A DNA stretch of 64,000 nucleotides from Burkholderia sp. Ax-1719. Lineage in GTDB: Bacteria; Pseudomonadota; Gammaproteobacteria; Burkholderiales; Burkholderiaceae. Below, in pieces: positions 42,559 to 52,182 of the stretch. The translations under genes were made by a program, and so were the position numbers. Position 1 is the first letter of the stretch; each line of letters begins with the position of its first letter. A model generated the notes under the pieces. It ran no database searches. It saw only the letters and a list, made by a program, of their open reading frames with translations, and was not told where the DNA came from. Where the stretch lies: NCBI RefSeq assembly GCF_011753055.1, contig NZ_VWWJ01000007.1, positions 248,001-312,000 on the forward strand, written 5' to 3'.

Positions 42559-43992
42559 TCAACGCGCCCGCTTGCGCCGCACACCCCAGACGATCGCCGC
42601 CAGCACCAGCAGCGATACCGCAAAACCAACGCCGACCGGCCATGCGTCGGTCACTGGAATGGCGCCGCCCTTGCGCAGTTGCGCGACGCGCTCAGCGCTC
42701 ACCGTCACATCCGGATTGCCGTATTGCTTCATCACGAATGTGGCAAGCGCGGCAATCTGCTCATCGTTGAGATCGTCGGCGAAACCTGGCATCTGGCGCT
42801 CGCTACCCTGCGTTTCGATATGCAGGCCACCGAGCATTACCATGACCAGATTGTCCGCGTTATCGTGGCCCAATACCGAGTTGTGCGTGAGTGCGGGGAA
42901 CGCATGATCAGCCGTGCCGTCGCCATGTGATTGATGGCAGCTTGCACAGTTCGCGCTATAGAGTTGCGCACCTGACGTCAGCGAAACATAGCCAGGTCCC
43001 GGGCTATTGAAGCCAATGCCGGGGTTCTGTGCGCGCAATGCGGGCTCGTAGTCCTGACCGCTCCCCTCGTAGCTATAGGCTGGCACCTTATCATCAGGAT
43101 TGCGAACAGCTTGTGCGTCCTTGAGATACGTTGCAATCGCCATCAGATCGGTATCGCTCAGATACTGCGTGCTGCGCCCCACCACTTCGGCCATATCGCC
43201 CGCTGCTTGGGCCTTCCCTGCCACCGCGCCGGTGCGCAGGTACTGCACGAGTTCTTCGTGCGACCAGCCGCCGATGCCGCTGACAGGGTCCGACGTGATG
43301 TTAGGCGCGCGCCACGCGCCCACGCTCCCGCCCGACAAGCCAAGGCTGCGCTTCTCGCCCATCGCGAAGTTGCGCGGTGTATGGCACGCATCGCAATGCC
43401 CAAGCGTCTGCACCAGATACTGTCCGCGGTTCCATGCCTCGCTCTTGCCGCTGACCGGAGCACCCGATGCATCGCCCGCGAACAGCAGATTCCAGCCGCC
43501 CATCAGCCAGCGCTGATTAAAGGGAAATGCGAGGTGCGTGGCGGGCGGCGCAGCGTCCACAGGCTGAACGCCGTGCATGAAGTACGCGTATAGCGCTTTC
43601 ACGTCTTCGTCGCTGATGCCCGCATAGGACGTGTAGGGCATGGCGGGATAGAGATGCGTGCCATCGGCGCGCACGCCCTCGCGCAGTGCCCGCGCAAACT
43701 CCGCTTCGCTATAGCTGCCGATACCGTCGGACTTCGACGGAGAAATATTGCTCGAATAAATCGTGCCGAACGGCGATTCGACTGCTAAACCGCCGCCCAT
43801 CAGCTTGCCACCCGGCGCGGTATGGCACGCCGCACAATCGCCGGCTGCGGCCAGATACTGGCCTCGCGCGACAAGCTCAGCCGAAGGCGAATCCGTTGCG
43901 CTCGCAACGGCATGCACCACACCGGCCTGGCACGCCATCGCCACACATGCCGAGCTAACCAGCGTTTTTAAAAACGATACTTTCGTCGTCAT
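42559..43992 (-). CDS. Membrane-bound triheme cytochrome c subunit of a dehydrogenase
   Basis: A 478-residue cytochrome with a signal peptide, three heme c sites (CAACH near residue 53, CDACH near 199, CASCH near 347) and a C-terminal membrane anchor (VGVGFAVSLLVLAAIVWGV followed by basic residues). This matches the cytochrome subunit of membrane gluconate, sorbitol and alcohol dehydrogenases, which passes electrons to ubiquinone. ATG 43992 has GAGG at 8-nt spacing; ATG 43998 would have only 2 nt. It directly follows the GMC subunit. Confidence 0.9.
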   Translation of the reverse strand: MTTKVSFLKTLVSSACVAMACQAGVVHAVASATDSPSAELVARGQYLAAAGDCAACHTAPGGKLMGGGLAVESPFGTIYSSNISPSKSDGIGSYSEAEFARALREGVRADGTHLYPAMPYTSYAGISDEDVKALYAYFMHGVQPVDAAPPATHLAFPFNQRWLMGGWNLLFAGDASGAPVSGKSEAWNRGQYLVQTLGHCDACHTPRNFAMGEKRSLGLSGGSVGAWRAPNITSDPVSGIGGWSHEELVQYLRTGAVAGKAQAAGDMAEVVGRSTQYLSDTDLMAIATYLKDAQAVRNPDDKVPAYSYEGSGQDYEPALRAQNPGIGFNSPGPGYVSLTSGAQLYSANCASCHQSHGDGTADHAFPALTHNSVLGHDNADNLVMVMLGGLHIETQGSERQMPGFADDLNDEQIAALATFVMKQYGNPDVTVSAERVAQLRKGGAIPVTDAWPVGVGFAVSLLVLAAIVWGVRRKRAR

Positions 43993-44002
43993 CTGCATGT
44001 CC

Positions 44003-45676
44003 TCAACCGTGCGCGAGTTCGGCCTTCACCGTGTCCGCCACACGCAGGCTGATCGATGCGATCGTGAGCGTCGGGTTGGCCGTGCCCGTGGTCACGAACA
44101 CCGCGCTCGACGCAACATACAGATTCTTCAGTTCGTGCGAGCGGCATTGCGCGTCCACCACCGAAGTATTCGGATCGTTGCCCATCAACGCACCGCCGGC
44201 CGGATGATCTTCGGCCGAGAATTTGTAGGGGTTGGCCGGGTCCGGGATATAAAGCACGTCGGTGCCGCCCATGCCCGCGATGAGCGGCTCATAGAGCTCC
44301 TTCACGGTCCGCACGGCGCTACGGCGCGTGTAGTCGTCGATCGAGTAGTGCACGCTCGGGAAGTTGATGCCGAGCATGTCCTTCTTGCCCGAAAGCGTGA
44401 GCCGGTTTTCTGCATTCGGCACCACCGCGTGGTGCGAAGAAATTTCGATCCTGCGCGACACGCCATGACGAATCGCGTCGTCCAGCGGCTTGCCCACCAA
44501 CCCCTTCTTCAGCGCCGCGACGGTGACCTGCGCGGTCATGTTCATCTCGTCGACACGATGGATCGACGCGGCCATGTCGCTACGCCATGCGCCGTCGCGC
44601 CAGGTGTCGATCGCGGCGTTGTGCTGTGGCCCCTGACCCATCCAGACCGGATCCTTGCAGGTGAACTGCACTTCGGTGCCCGCGTGTTCCATCATGTAGC
44701 GGCCGACCTGATCGGTTTTATTCGAAATGCCGTTGGGGTTCTTGTCGTCCTTCGAAAACAACATCAGCTTGACGGTTTCAATGTTGTGCGCGGCGAGAAT
44801 GAACTTCTTGCCCGTCACGCGGAAACTCTCCTTGTTCGGGTTGTAGAAGTGAACCGCCACCACTTCATTGTTGGCCGGATTGGTTTCGATCCGGTACACC
44901 ACCGCGTTTTCCATCACGCGCGCGCCGGCCTTTTCCGCCTTGACGACGGTTTCCATGGCGTTGTACATCGCGCCAACCGGGCAGATCGGCATGCAGTTGT
45001 TGTTGCCCGCACAGGCGGGGCGACCTTCGTACGGCCGCGTATTGCGCGCTTCCGGTTCATGCACCACGCGGCATTTCGTGTACTTGCGAACCGCCTCGTC
45101 GACCATGCGGCTCGTGTAGGTCCAAGGCATCCGGTCCATCGGATATTTTTTCTTGCGCGGCGACCCCAGGTACTCCTGATCAGCACCGTTCAACGGATCT
45201 GGTCCGCATACGCCCCAGATCGCTTCCGTGCGGTAGTAATACGGTTCGAGATCGTCATAGCCGATGGGCCAGTCGCGGCCCACGCCGTAGAGCGAATGGA
45301 GCCTGAAGTCATTCGGCAGGTGTCGCCAGGCGCAGCCAGCCCAGTGCCAGGTGGTGCCGCCCACCAGGCGCAGATAGTCGGTCTGGTAGGCATCGCCGTC
45401 CGGCCCGCTCACCTGGAGGTAATCCTGGATCGATCCGTCCGTGTTGTAAAAGGTCGGTGCAAGCGCCCACGGCTTGGGCGGATAAGGCGTCGTCAGGGCG
45501 CGCGTGGTGACCGGCGCGTTGCGAAAGTTCTCGACGATCTCACCACGCGTAACGCGCGGCCCCGCATCGAGCACGAGCACCGACAAGCCGCTGCTCGCCA
45601 GTTCGAGAGCCGCAATGCTGCCGGCCGCGCCCGCGCCGACGATCACGACGTCCGCAGAAAGCGATGAGTTATTCAC
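44003..45676 (-). CDS. GMC oxidoreductase, FAD-containing large subunit of a membrane dehydrogenase
   Basis: A 557-residue flavoprotein: VVIVGAGAAGSIAALELA is the FAD Rossmann motif, and HPAGGALMGNDPNTSVVD and GTANPTLTIASISLRVAD are the C-terminal GMC blocks. It also has a Cys-rich insertion (CAGNNNCMPICPVGAM) typical of gluconate 2-dehydrogenase-type enzymes. It oxidises a sugar, sugar acid or polyol in the periplasm, riding with the Tat-exported small subunit. The start is a GTG at 45676. The substrate is not determinable from sequence. Confidence 0.9.
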   Translation of the reverse strand: MNNSSLSADVVIVGAGAAGSIAALELASSGLSVLVLDAGPRVTRGEIVENFRNAPVTTRALTTPYPPKPWALAPTFYNTDGSIQDYLQVSGPDGDAYQTDYLRLVGGTTWHWAGCAWRHLPNDFRLHSLYGVGRDWPIGYDDLEPYYYRTEAIWGVCGPDPLNGADQEYLGSPRKKKYPMDRMPWTYTSRMVDEAVRKYTKCRVVHEPEARNTRPYEGRPACAGNNNCMPICPVGAMYNAMETVVKAEKAGARVMENAVVYRIETNPANNEVVAVHFYNPNKESFRVTGKKFILAAHNIETVKLMLFSKDDKNPNGISNKTDQVGRYMMEHAGTEVQFTCKDPVWMGQGPQHNAAIDTWRDGAWRSDMAASIHRVDEMNMTAQVTVAALKKGLVGKPLDDAIRHGVSRRIEISSHHAVVPNAENRLTLSGKKDMLGINFPSVHYSIDDYTRRSAVRTVKELYEPLIAGMGGTDVLYIPDPANPYKFSAEDHPAGGALMGNDPNTSVVDAQCRSHELKNLYVASSAVFVTTGTANPTLTIASISLRVADTVKAELAHG

Positions 45677-45775
45677 GGGGAACGTATTTCCAGGAAGGTT
45701 ATTCTAGATATGATTCGTTATACCAATTATGTTTGAGAGCGCTCCGGATCGAAGCGGCTCTCAACAGACAGGGCA

Positions 45776-46315
45776 TTACGCGGATGGCAGGTTGTTCGAT
45801 GCAGCCCAGTACAAGGGCGCGCCGCGCGTATAGCTGGGCGGGCTGAGCACATCGTCAACGCTACGGAACATCAGCGCCGACTCGTAGGCGTAGGTCCGGT
45901 CGCCCACCACGCCCAGATACCACGCCGATACGATGCTGTTCAGCGTGGCGCGCAGCGCCAGTTGCGCATCGCGGTCAAGATCGGCGGCAAGCGTTTCGAC
46001 CGTGAAATCGGGCTTGCCCGACATCCGCCTGGCCAGCGCGAGAAGATTCGCATCGAAGGCGGGATCGCTATGACGGAGCGCGACGTAAAGCGCGTCTGCG
46101 GTCACGATATTCACGGCTTTGGTGGAAACGAGTTTCGATACCTGCATAAACAGGCTCTTCGCCGTATCGCTGCCCGCAACAGCAGCGCTTGAGGCGGCTT
46201 GCGCAAGCGCGCCGCCCGTCAGTTCGACGACGGCGAGCGATAGCGTTGCCAGAATGAATCTACGTCGATCAATCTGGGCAGGCGATCGCTCGTCGCCGGT
46301 GTGTAAAGCATTCAT
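45776..46315 (-). CDS. Small subunit of the GMC dehydrogenase (gluconate 2-dehydrogenase subunit 3 family)
   Basis: A 179-residue protein with a twin-arginine signal (IDRRRFILATLSLAVVELTGGALAQA) and a helical domain of the sorbitol/gluconate dehydrogenase subunit 3 type. The Tat signal lets it hitch-hike the folded flavoprotein, which has none. ATG 46315 is 26 bp after the SDR gene. Together with 44003 and 42559 it forms the classical three-subunit dehydrogenase. Confidence 0.85.
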   Translation of the reverse strand: MNALHTGDERSPAQIDRRRFILATLSLAVVELTGGALAQAASSAAVAGSDTAKSLFMQVSKLVSTKAVNIVTADALYVALRHSDPAFDANLLALARRMSGKPDFTVETLAADLDRDAQLALRATLNSIVSAWYLGVVGDRTYAYESALMFRSVDDVLSPPSYTRGAPLYWAASNNLPSA

Positions 46316-46341
46316 GTGCGATAAAACCTGAAGGGCCGGAA

Positions 46342-47097
46342 TCAGCCCTGAACGGAATAGCCGCCGTCGACCGGAATCGCGGTGCCGGTGATGAAGTCGC
46401 AGGCACTGGAGCACAGCGCGACGGCAATGCCCGCGAGATCGTCGGGTCGTCCCCAGCGCGCCTGCGGCGTGCGCGAGAGAATCCCCGCTTCGAGATCGGG
46501 GAACAGTTTCTTGGCTTCCGCCGTCAGTTCGGTTTCGATCCAGCCCGGCAGCAGCGTATTGACCTGAATATTGTGCGGCGCCCATTCCACGGCCAGCGCG
46601 CGGCCAAGCTGGACGATGCCGCCTTTGCTCGCCGCATAGGCCGTGCCATACGTCGTGCCGAACAACGAGAGCATCGAACCAATATTGAGAATCTTGCCGC
46701 CCTTCGCACGGCCGAACGCCGGAAAAACCGCTTGCGCGCAATAGAACGCGCTGCTCAGATTCGTATCCATGATCTGGTGCCATTCTTCGTGGGCATAGTC
46801 CTGACCATGGCGGCGGATATTCATCCCGGCATTGTTCACGAGCACGTCGACGCGACCAAAGCGCTGTTCGACTTCGGCCACCATGCGCTTGCACTGCTCG
46901 CCCGCCGAAATATCGGCCTTGACGTAAATGGCAGCGTCGCCCGCGCCCAGTTTTTCGAGCGCCTTTGCGCCTCGCTCTTCGTCACGACCAATGAGTGCGA
47001 CGCGCGCTCCGGCTTGCAGAAAACCCTTCGCAATGCCAAAGCCAATACCGCTGGTTCCACCCGTAACGATTGCTACCTTGCCTGCAAGATCGAACAT
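46342..47097 (-). CDS. Short-chain dehydrogenase (2-deoxy-D-gluconate 3-dehydrogenase/KduD-like)
   Basis: A 251-residue classical SDR: TGGTSGIGFGIA cofactor motif, NNAG, catalytic Ser in NIGSMLSLFG and YAASK. It resembles 2-deoxy-gluconate 3-dehydrogenase and KduD. It is the first gene of the dehydrogenase operon, so the locus probably handles a sugar acid whose keto product this enzyme reduces or oxidises in the cytoplasm. AGGGAG precedes ATG 47097. Confidence 0.87.
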   Translation of the reverse strand: MFDLAGKVAIVTGGTSGIGFGIAKGFLQAGARVALIGRDEERGAKALEKLGAGDAAIYVKADISAGEQCKRMVAEVEQRFGRVDVLVNNAGMNIRRHGQDYAHEEWHQIMDTNLSSAFYCAQAVFPAFGRAKGGKILNIGSMLSLFGTTYGTAYAASKGGIVQLGRALAVEWAPHNIQVNTLLPGWIETELTAEAKKLFPDLEAGILSRTPQARWGRPDDLAGIAVALCSSACDFITGTAIPVDGGYSVQG

Positions 47098-47409
47098 GAA
47101 CGCGACTCCCTGCAATTTGAGGAGGCGTGATTATAAGAGTCGCCTATGTATGCCCGATCAAGTCTGGATCACAACGTTTTTGCAGGTGAAGCATTCGATT
47201 TTCTCCTGGCTCGGTGCCAGCAATTAGATGCGCCTCGACCACGCAGTGTCTCAAGGCCTTGCTGCGCCGAAGGCCCGGCCATCAGGCCGCTTATTCTTTC
47301 AAATCAATTACCTTTAAATCCTGTTTATTTCTGTGAGAATTTATTCAACCGGTAGGGATTCTCAAAAGTTACCGAATCTTGAGCACGGGAATTAAAGCGA
47401 TGAAATCAC
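47098..47409. other. Intergenic region between autotransporter and SDR genes
   Basis: 312 bp with an AT-rich middle (about 47290-47350) that should contain the SDR operon promoter. No clean terminator follows the autotransporter stop on its strand, and no gene is supported. Confidence 0.5.
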
Positions 47410-50400
47410 TCACCACGACCAGCGCACGCCCGCATCGCCCGCAATCACGCGCTGATGCTCACCGCCCAGATTGGTGAGCCAGCTTGCCGTCACAAACACG
47501 CTGCCGCGCTTCGTTAATTGTGCGACCAGCCCAACGCCGAATTGCCCCATCGTCTGCCCAACCGGCGTGCCCAAGGTGGTCGTTCCGCTAAACGTGGTCT
47601 CGTCATCCGATCCAAACGCACGCAGTACGTTCAGCCGTAGATAAGGTTTCCAGCTCACGCCGCCCGCGTCGAAAGCATATTGCAGCCGCGCGCCGATGCG
47701 GCCAAGAAACGTATTGCCGTTATTCCATGTGACGGTTGAAACGCCATCATCGAAGCGGTCCAGCGAAAGCCATTGCCAGACGAGTTGCGCCTGCGGTTCC
47801 AGCGTCAGTCCATACGCCAGCGCGATCGGCAGGCCGGCCTCGATCGATCCCGTGAATGCATTGCCATGCGTCGACCCCGACACGCCGCCGGCAGCCTCAT
47901 TCGATTGCGTACGCACGGTCAGCGCGCTGCCCATTGCCACGGCATCCGTGTACCAGCCAGCCGCGCCGATGTGCGTCCAGTACGCGCCCAGGCTATACGC
48001 ATTGAGCTGTAGCGATCCGACTCCGTAGTCTGGCTGCCCCAGCGCGAAGCCATTCACGTCACCCACCGCACGCGAAAAACCCAGCACGAGGCCGTAGTGA
48101 TCTCGCGCGCCGCCGGACGAAGTCGACGCGTAGAGATCCTGACCAATCTGCATACCCCAAACCGAGCCGTCGAACGAAGGACTGATCGCACCGCCCCGAG
48201 CGATATTGCTGTAACCGCCCCACGATCGCGCCCACGAGGCCGGCACCTTGCCGTTTTCGGTCAGCAGGCTCTGCTCGCCCATCCGGTCATGAAACGTGTC
48301 GATCTGCAGGATGCCCAATTGACGAGCGACGCCAGGCGCTTCCGAATAGAGCGGCACTTCGGGGCGATAGACAGGCACGGTTTGACTACCCGCATTCGCA
48401 ACTGCGCTGGTAACCGCCTGCGCAATGGGTTCAGGCGTCCCCGGCGCGGCGACACTTTCACCGGCTACTTCTGGAATCGTATTGCGCAGATACCAGCTCT
48501 CGCCCGTGCCCGCGCTCACGCCGCCCTTCGCCAGATAGTATTCGTACGCTCCGGCCTTGATTGCGCCACCTGCCAGTGAAAACGCGCCCGCAGCCGTGCT
48601 TGCGCCATTGGTCGCTTCAACGACCTGAATGCCATCGACGAGCGTTACAGCGCCTGGCCCGCCCGCGTTCGTCACTTCCAGGGTACTCGTGCCACTCGCA
48701 CTGCCGCCGCTGACTACCAGTTTGTCCGAGGCCGCGCCGTCGCCCGCCAGATACGTGTTGAGCGCAATCGTCGCATTCTGGCCGACGTAATTGCCCACCA
48801 CGGTCAAGGTATTGCCCACGCCGTTGCCGCCCAGCTTCAACAGGCCCGCGTTCGTGAACGTGCCGTTGATCTGGAAATTGCCGACTGCCCCGCTCGCGAG
48901 ATCGGGCAACGCGTTGGCTACCGCAATTGTGCCGCTGTTGGAGACATCGCCCGTCACGCTGCCGTAACCGCCCAGCGTTGCGCCCGCCGCTATCGTCACC
49001 TCGCCGCCGCCCGCAAGCGCGGCGTTGCGGCTGGCGTTATCGCCCACGATCAGCGTACCGGCATCGACATGGGTGCCACCGGTATAACTGTTGTCGTCGC
49101 CATCGAGCGTAAGCGTACCCGCGCCCAGTTTGGTGAGCGCGCCCGCGCCTGTAATACTCTGCGCGAGCGTTGAACTGAAGCCTTGCGTATCGATAGTGCC
49201 GTTGTTCGACGTAATGCCAATTGCGCGGCTTGCGGATAAATCAAAGGCCGCATTGAATTGCAGTGTGCCGCCGTTGAAGGCGACCGCCCCCGTCGACGCG
49301 CCAATTGCACTATCCGCACTGATCGCCAGCGCGCCTTGCGTGATCGTCGTGCCGCCCGTGTAGGTGTTGCTGGTATTGCCGCTCGAAGCCGCTGGCGCGA
49401 GCGTCAACACACCTGCACCTGTTTTCTCGACTGCGCCTGCTCCGCCGATCAAGCCCGCATAGGTTCCGTCGCTGTCCTGCTGAAAGCGCACCAGGCCGTT
49501 ATCGGTCACGGCAAGCGGCAGATTGCCGGCATTGGCCTGCAAGGTCGCGCCGCTATCCACGCGGGCACTCACCGTAGCCGTCGTCGTGCCCAGCGTGCCG
49601 GTGAGATTGAGCGTTCCGCTTTTCACGTATGCGTTCGTGAAAGTGCCGCTGCCCGACCAGATCCAGCTATCGCCGCTCATCGCCAGCGTCTGATAGTTGA
49701 CGAATGCGTTCGACGCCGTACCGCTGCCCTGCAATTGCACGGCATTGGTCCCGCCACCTCCATCAGCAGTGCCAATGATCTGGGAGCCAGTCTGGAGAAT
49801 GAGCGTATCGTTGCCGTTGCCATTCTTGATGGCGGTGCCACTACCGCCCTGAATCAGCCCGGCATTCGTGATGGTGGTGTTGCCGTTGGTCGAGCGCACA
49901 CCAATGCCGTTATTGCTGATGATCGAGCCGCCCGCCTGGTTGGTGATGGTGGCGACAAACGAGCTGCCAAGTGTATTCGATACGACCGCATCGACGCTGC
50001 CGCTGCTCGACGCCGTTCCTGTTGTTTGCACCGTGCCGCTATTGATGAACGTGTCGTTGTTGCCCTGCATATAGACCGCGGGGCTGTCGCGGCCCGAGGA
50101 GATGAGCGTGCCGCTATTGTTGATGGTGCCGCTGCCGCCGAGCAACGAGGCCGCGCGCGCATTGCTGCCCGAAGTAGAGACCGTTCCGGTATTAATCAAG
50201 GTATTGCCCGAGGCTCCCAGATTGCTTTGCCCCCAGGCCGCCGTCATACCATAGGAATTGGCGCCGGACGTCGTGATCTTGCCGTTATTAACGAGCGTAT
50301 TGTTATTGCCGTTTGCGGCGACACCGTCGTTATAGGCACCGGTCGTGGCAATCACGCCGGTCGTGCCATTGGTAATCGTATTGCCGGAATTCACGCCGAT

Positions 50401-50727
50401 CAGCACCGCGCCGCGATTGGCGACGCCGCTGCCATTGCCCGACATCGACAGGCTGCCGTTATTGACGATGGTGCTGGAGGTGTCGACTGAAAAGGGCGTG
50501 GGCGTGCTGGACAGCGTATAGCTGCCGGTGGCCGTGCTATCGAGCGTGATCGCCACCTGGGTGCTGCCCGTCAATGCATTGACAGACGGCACGCCCGCGC
50601 CGCTGCACGTGACAGTGCTATTGCTGCCGGGCGCGGTCGAAGAGCAAGCCGCGAAGCTGCACAATGGCGTTGCGCCGGAGAGCAGCGCAATGGCGCCCAG
50701 ACCGATTTTCCACGTCCGTCTTCGCAT
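47410..50727 (-). CDS. Autotransporter (type Va) adhesin-like protein
   Basis: A 1105-residue autotransporter: an N-terminal signal (WKIGLGAIALLSGATPLCSFA), a beta-helical passenger with many Asn/Gly/Thr-rich repeats and at least one PATR-type unit (GAGALTKLGAGTLTLDGDDN), and a C-terminal beta-barrel (about the last 280 residues, starting near WARSWGGYSN) that ends in WSW, as outer-membrane proteins do. The passenger lacks an obvious catalytic motif, so adhesion or aggregation is likely. It stands alone, with an AT-rich upstream region (50760-50860). Confidence 0.9.
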   Translation of the reverse strand: MRRRTWKIGLGAIALLSGATPLCSFAACSSTAPGSNSTVTCSGAGVPSVNALTGSTQVAITLDSTATGSYTLSSTPTPFSVDTSSTIVNNGSLSMSGNGSGVANRGAVLIGVNSGNTITNGTTGVIATTGAYNDGVAANGNNNTLVNNGKITTSGANSYGMTAAWGQSNLGASGNTLINTGTVSTSGSNARAASLLGGSGTINNSGTLISSGRDSPAVYMQGNNDTFINSGTVQTTGTASSSGSVDAVVSNTLGSSFVATITNQAGGSIISNNGIGVRSTNGNTTITNAGLIQGGSGTAIKNGNGNDTLILQTGSQIIGTADGGGGTNAVQLQGSGTASNAFVNYQTLAMSGDSWIWSGSGTFTNAYVKSGTLNLTGTLGTTTATVSARVDSGATLQANAGNLPLAVTDNGLVRFQQDSDGTYAGLIGGAGAVEKTGAGVLTLAPAASSGNTSNTYTGGTTITQGALAISADSAIGASTGAVAFNGGTLQFNAAFDLSASRAIGITSNNGTIDTQGFSSTLAQSITGAGALTKLGAGTLTLDGDDNSYTGGTHVDAGTLIVGDNASRNAALAGGGEVTIAAGATLGGYGSVTGDVSNSGTIAVANALPDLASGAVGNFQINGTFTNAGLLKLGGNGVGNTLTVVGNYVGQNATIALNTYLAGDGAASDKLVVSGGSASGTSTLEVTNAGGPGAVTLVDGIQVVEATNGASTAAGAFSLAGGAIKAGAYEYYLAKGGVSAGTGESWYLRNTIPEVAGESVAAPGTPEPIAQAVTSAVANAGSQTVPVYRPEVPLYSEAPGVARQLGILQIDTFHDRMGEQSLLTENGKVPASWARSWGGYSNIARGGAISPSFDGSVWGMQIGQDLYASTSSGGARDHYGLVLGFSRAVGDVNGFALGQPDYGVGSLQLNAYSLGAYWTHIGAAGWYTDAVAMGSALTVRTQSNEAAGGVSGSTHGNAFTGSIEAGLPIALAYGLTLEPQAQLVWQWLSLDRFDDGVSTVTWNNGNTFLGRIGARLQYAFDAGGVSWKPYLRLNVLRAFGSDDETTFSGTTTLGTPVGQTMGQFGVGLVAQLTKRGSVFVTASWLTNLGGEHQRVIAGDAGVRWSW

Positions 50728-50967
50728 TTTCTCGTCCGCAGGATGGAACGTTGCGACAGCAATCGGGTACGTGGATCGGTTTATAACACCGTACTACTTA
50801 ATTTCCAAGATTAATATCATTCTTCAGACTATTTTAAATCACCCATTTAACGACGCTTTATAGCTTCCTCGAAAACACTACCGAGGAAAAATTGACCGGG
50901 CATTTAATCTGGACGTTCGAAGATCAGCACTATTTACAAGCCCCGCTCCAGACACGCTTTGCATCCG

Positions 50968-51462
50968 TCACCGCGAACGATTGCCCAACGCAATCTCATA
51001 GCGCACATAACCCGTGCGCTTCGCGATGGGATCGTAAACCGCTTGCGCGGCGACGTTATCCTGATTCGTCACCCAGTAAATGCGAAACCACTTCTGCTCC
51101 GCGCCAAGCGCTTTTAACTGCTCGATAAACGCCGTCGCAATACCTTGTCTGCGACCAGCGGGCGCCACATACAGATCTTCCAGATAGCAGACCGACTGAT
51201 CGCTCCACGTATTGGGGTGCAGGACGTAATTGCACAACCCCAGCGGCGTGCCGTGCGCATCCAGCGCGATCAATGCGTGAACGGGATCGGTTGCGCTCAC
51301 GATGCGCTCCCAGGTGCGCGCCGTTACACGCTCGTCGAGCGTGACTTCGTAGTATGCGCAGTACGCGCGCCAGAGCGCATACCACGCGTCCTTATATTCA
51401 ACACCTGCGGCGTGGATCGAAAACCGATGCAGCGAACCCGTTTTCATAGGCGCGTTTTCCAT
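50968..51462 (-). CDS. GNAT-family N-acetyltransferase
   Basis: A 164-residue single-domain acetyltransferase. Motif A is LYVAPAGRRQGIATAFIEQLK, with the acetyl-CoA pyrophosphate loop R-x-x-G-I-A. It resembles small amine or spermidine N-acetyltransferases. Starts at 51462 and 51447 (internal ATG with GGAAA upstream) are both possible. The substrate is unknown. Confidence 0.85.
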   Translation of the reverse strand: MENAPMKTGSLHRFSIHAAGVEYKDAWYALWRAYCAYYEVTLDERVTARTWERIVSATDPVHALIALDAHGTPLGLCNYVLHPNTWSDQSVCYLEDLYVAPAGRRQGIATAFIEQLKALGAEQKWFRIYWVTNQDNVAAQAVYDPIAKRTGYVRYEIALGNRSR

Positions 51463-51524
51463 GTTGTCGATAAGCGTCTGAATGCCTCATGGTAACGCCT
51501 TCACGCCTGATTCAACGGTTTACG

Positions 51525-52043
51525 TTACTTCGCTTTGCTAACGGTCCGGGCTGATTCGAGCAAACCGTCGAGCCATTCCTGGTGTCCGTTGATCATCGGA
51601 TTCGGTCGCGTTTTCGCCAGTTCCACCGCTGGCGCGCCCTTCTGCGTTTCCTGAGTCAGCACGCGCACGCGCCCGCCCGGCAAATCTTCCAGCAGCCACG
51701 CGTGATGCACGTCCAGACGGCCTTGTGCATCGCCTTCAACCCAGCCGTGCCACGCTACGCGCGCAGGTTGACCCGCGGAAGGCGGCACGAATTCGGTCAC
51801 CTCGCCCTCGACAGGAAAGCCAAACGTCGTAAAACGAAAGCGTGCCCCAGCCGACAGCACCGGTCCGGTGCCATCATGAAACGCGATATCCGATGCGTTG
51901 CTGTAGTAGGTCGGCCATGCCGTGGTATTCGCCAGTTGCGGCCAGACGTCGGCGACGCTCAGGCCTGCGACGATGACTTCGTTCGAAGCGAAATTGTCCG
52001 TGAAGCCCGGTTGATAGTCGTCGGGCCAGATGATTGCATGCAT
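51525..52043 (-). CDS. SRPBCC (polyketide cyclase/START) family protein
   Basis: A 172-residue helix-grip-fold protein: VAGLSVADVWPQLANTTAWPTYYSN opens the fold, followed by the central strands FRFTTFGFPVEGEVTEF and a C-terminal helix (GHQEWLDGLLESA). GGAGG precedes ATG 52043. It diverges from a LysR gene, which probably regulates it. The ligand is unknown. Confidence 0.8.
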   Translation of the reverse strand: MHAIIWPDDYQPGFTDNFASNEVIVAGLSVADVWPQLANTTAWPTYYSNASDIAFHDGTGPVLSAGARFRFTTFGFPVEGEVTEFVPPSAGQPARVAWHGWVEGDAQGRLDVHHAWLLEDLPGGRVRVLTQETQKGAPAVELAKTRPNPMINGHQEWLDGLLESARTVSKAK

Positions 52044-52182
52044 GATTGCCTCCAGAGTTGGACACTCGAGAATGAACATAGTGGAAACGGACGCTTGATG
52101 CTGCTTGCGCGCCCGCTGGACGTTCATCATCATGGCCGTTATGCTGAAATAAGGCCAATCGAGTATTTTTATTTTTGACATC

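Noticed and set aside
43763..45667. A 634-codon + strand frame opposite the GMC oxidoreductase
   Set aside because: Arg/His-rich antisense with no family features; the GMC motifs are on the minus strand.
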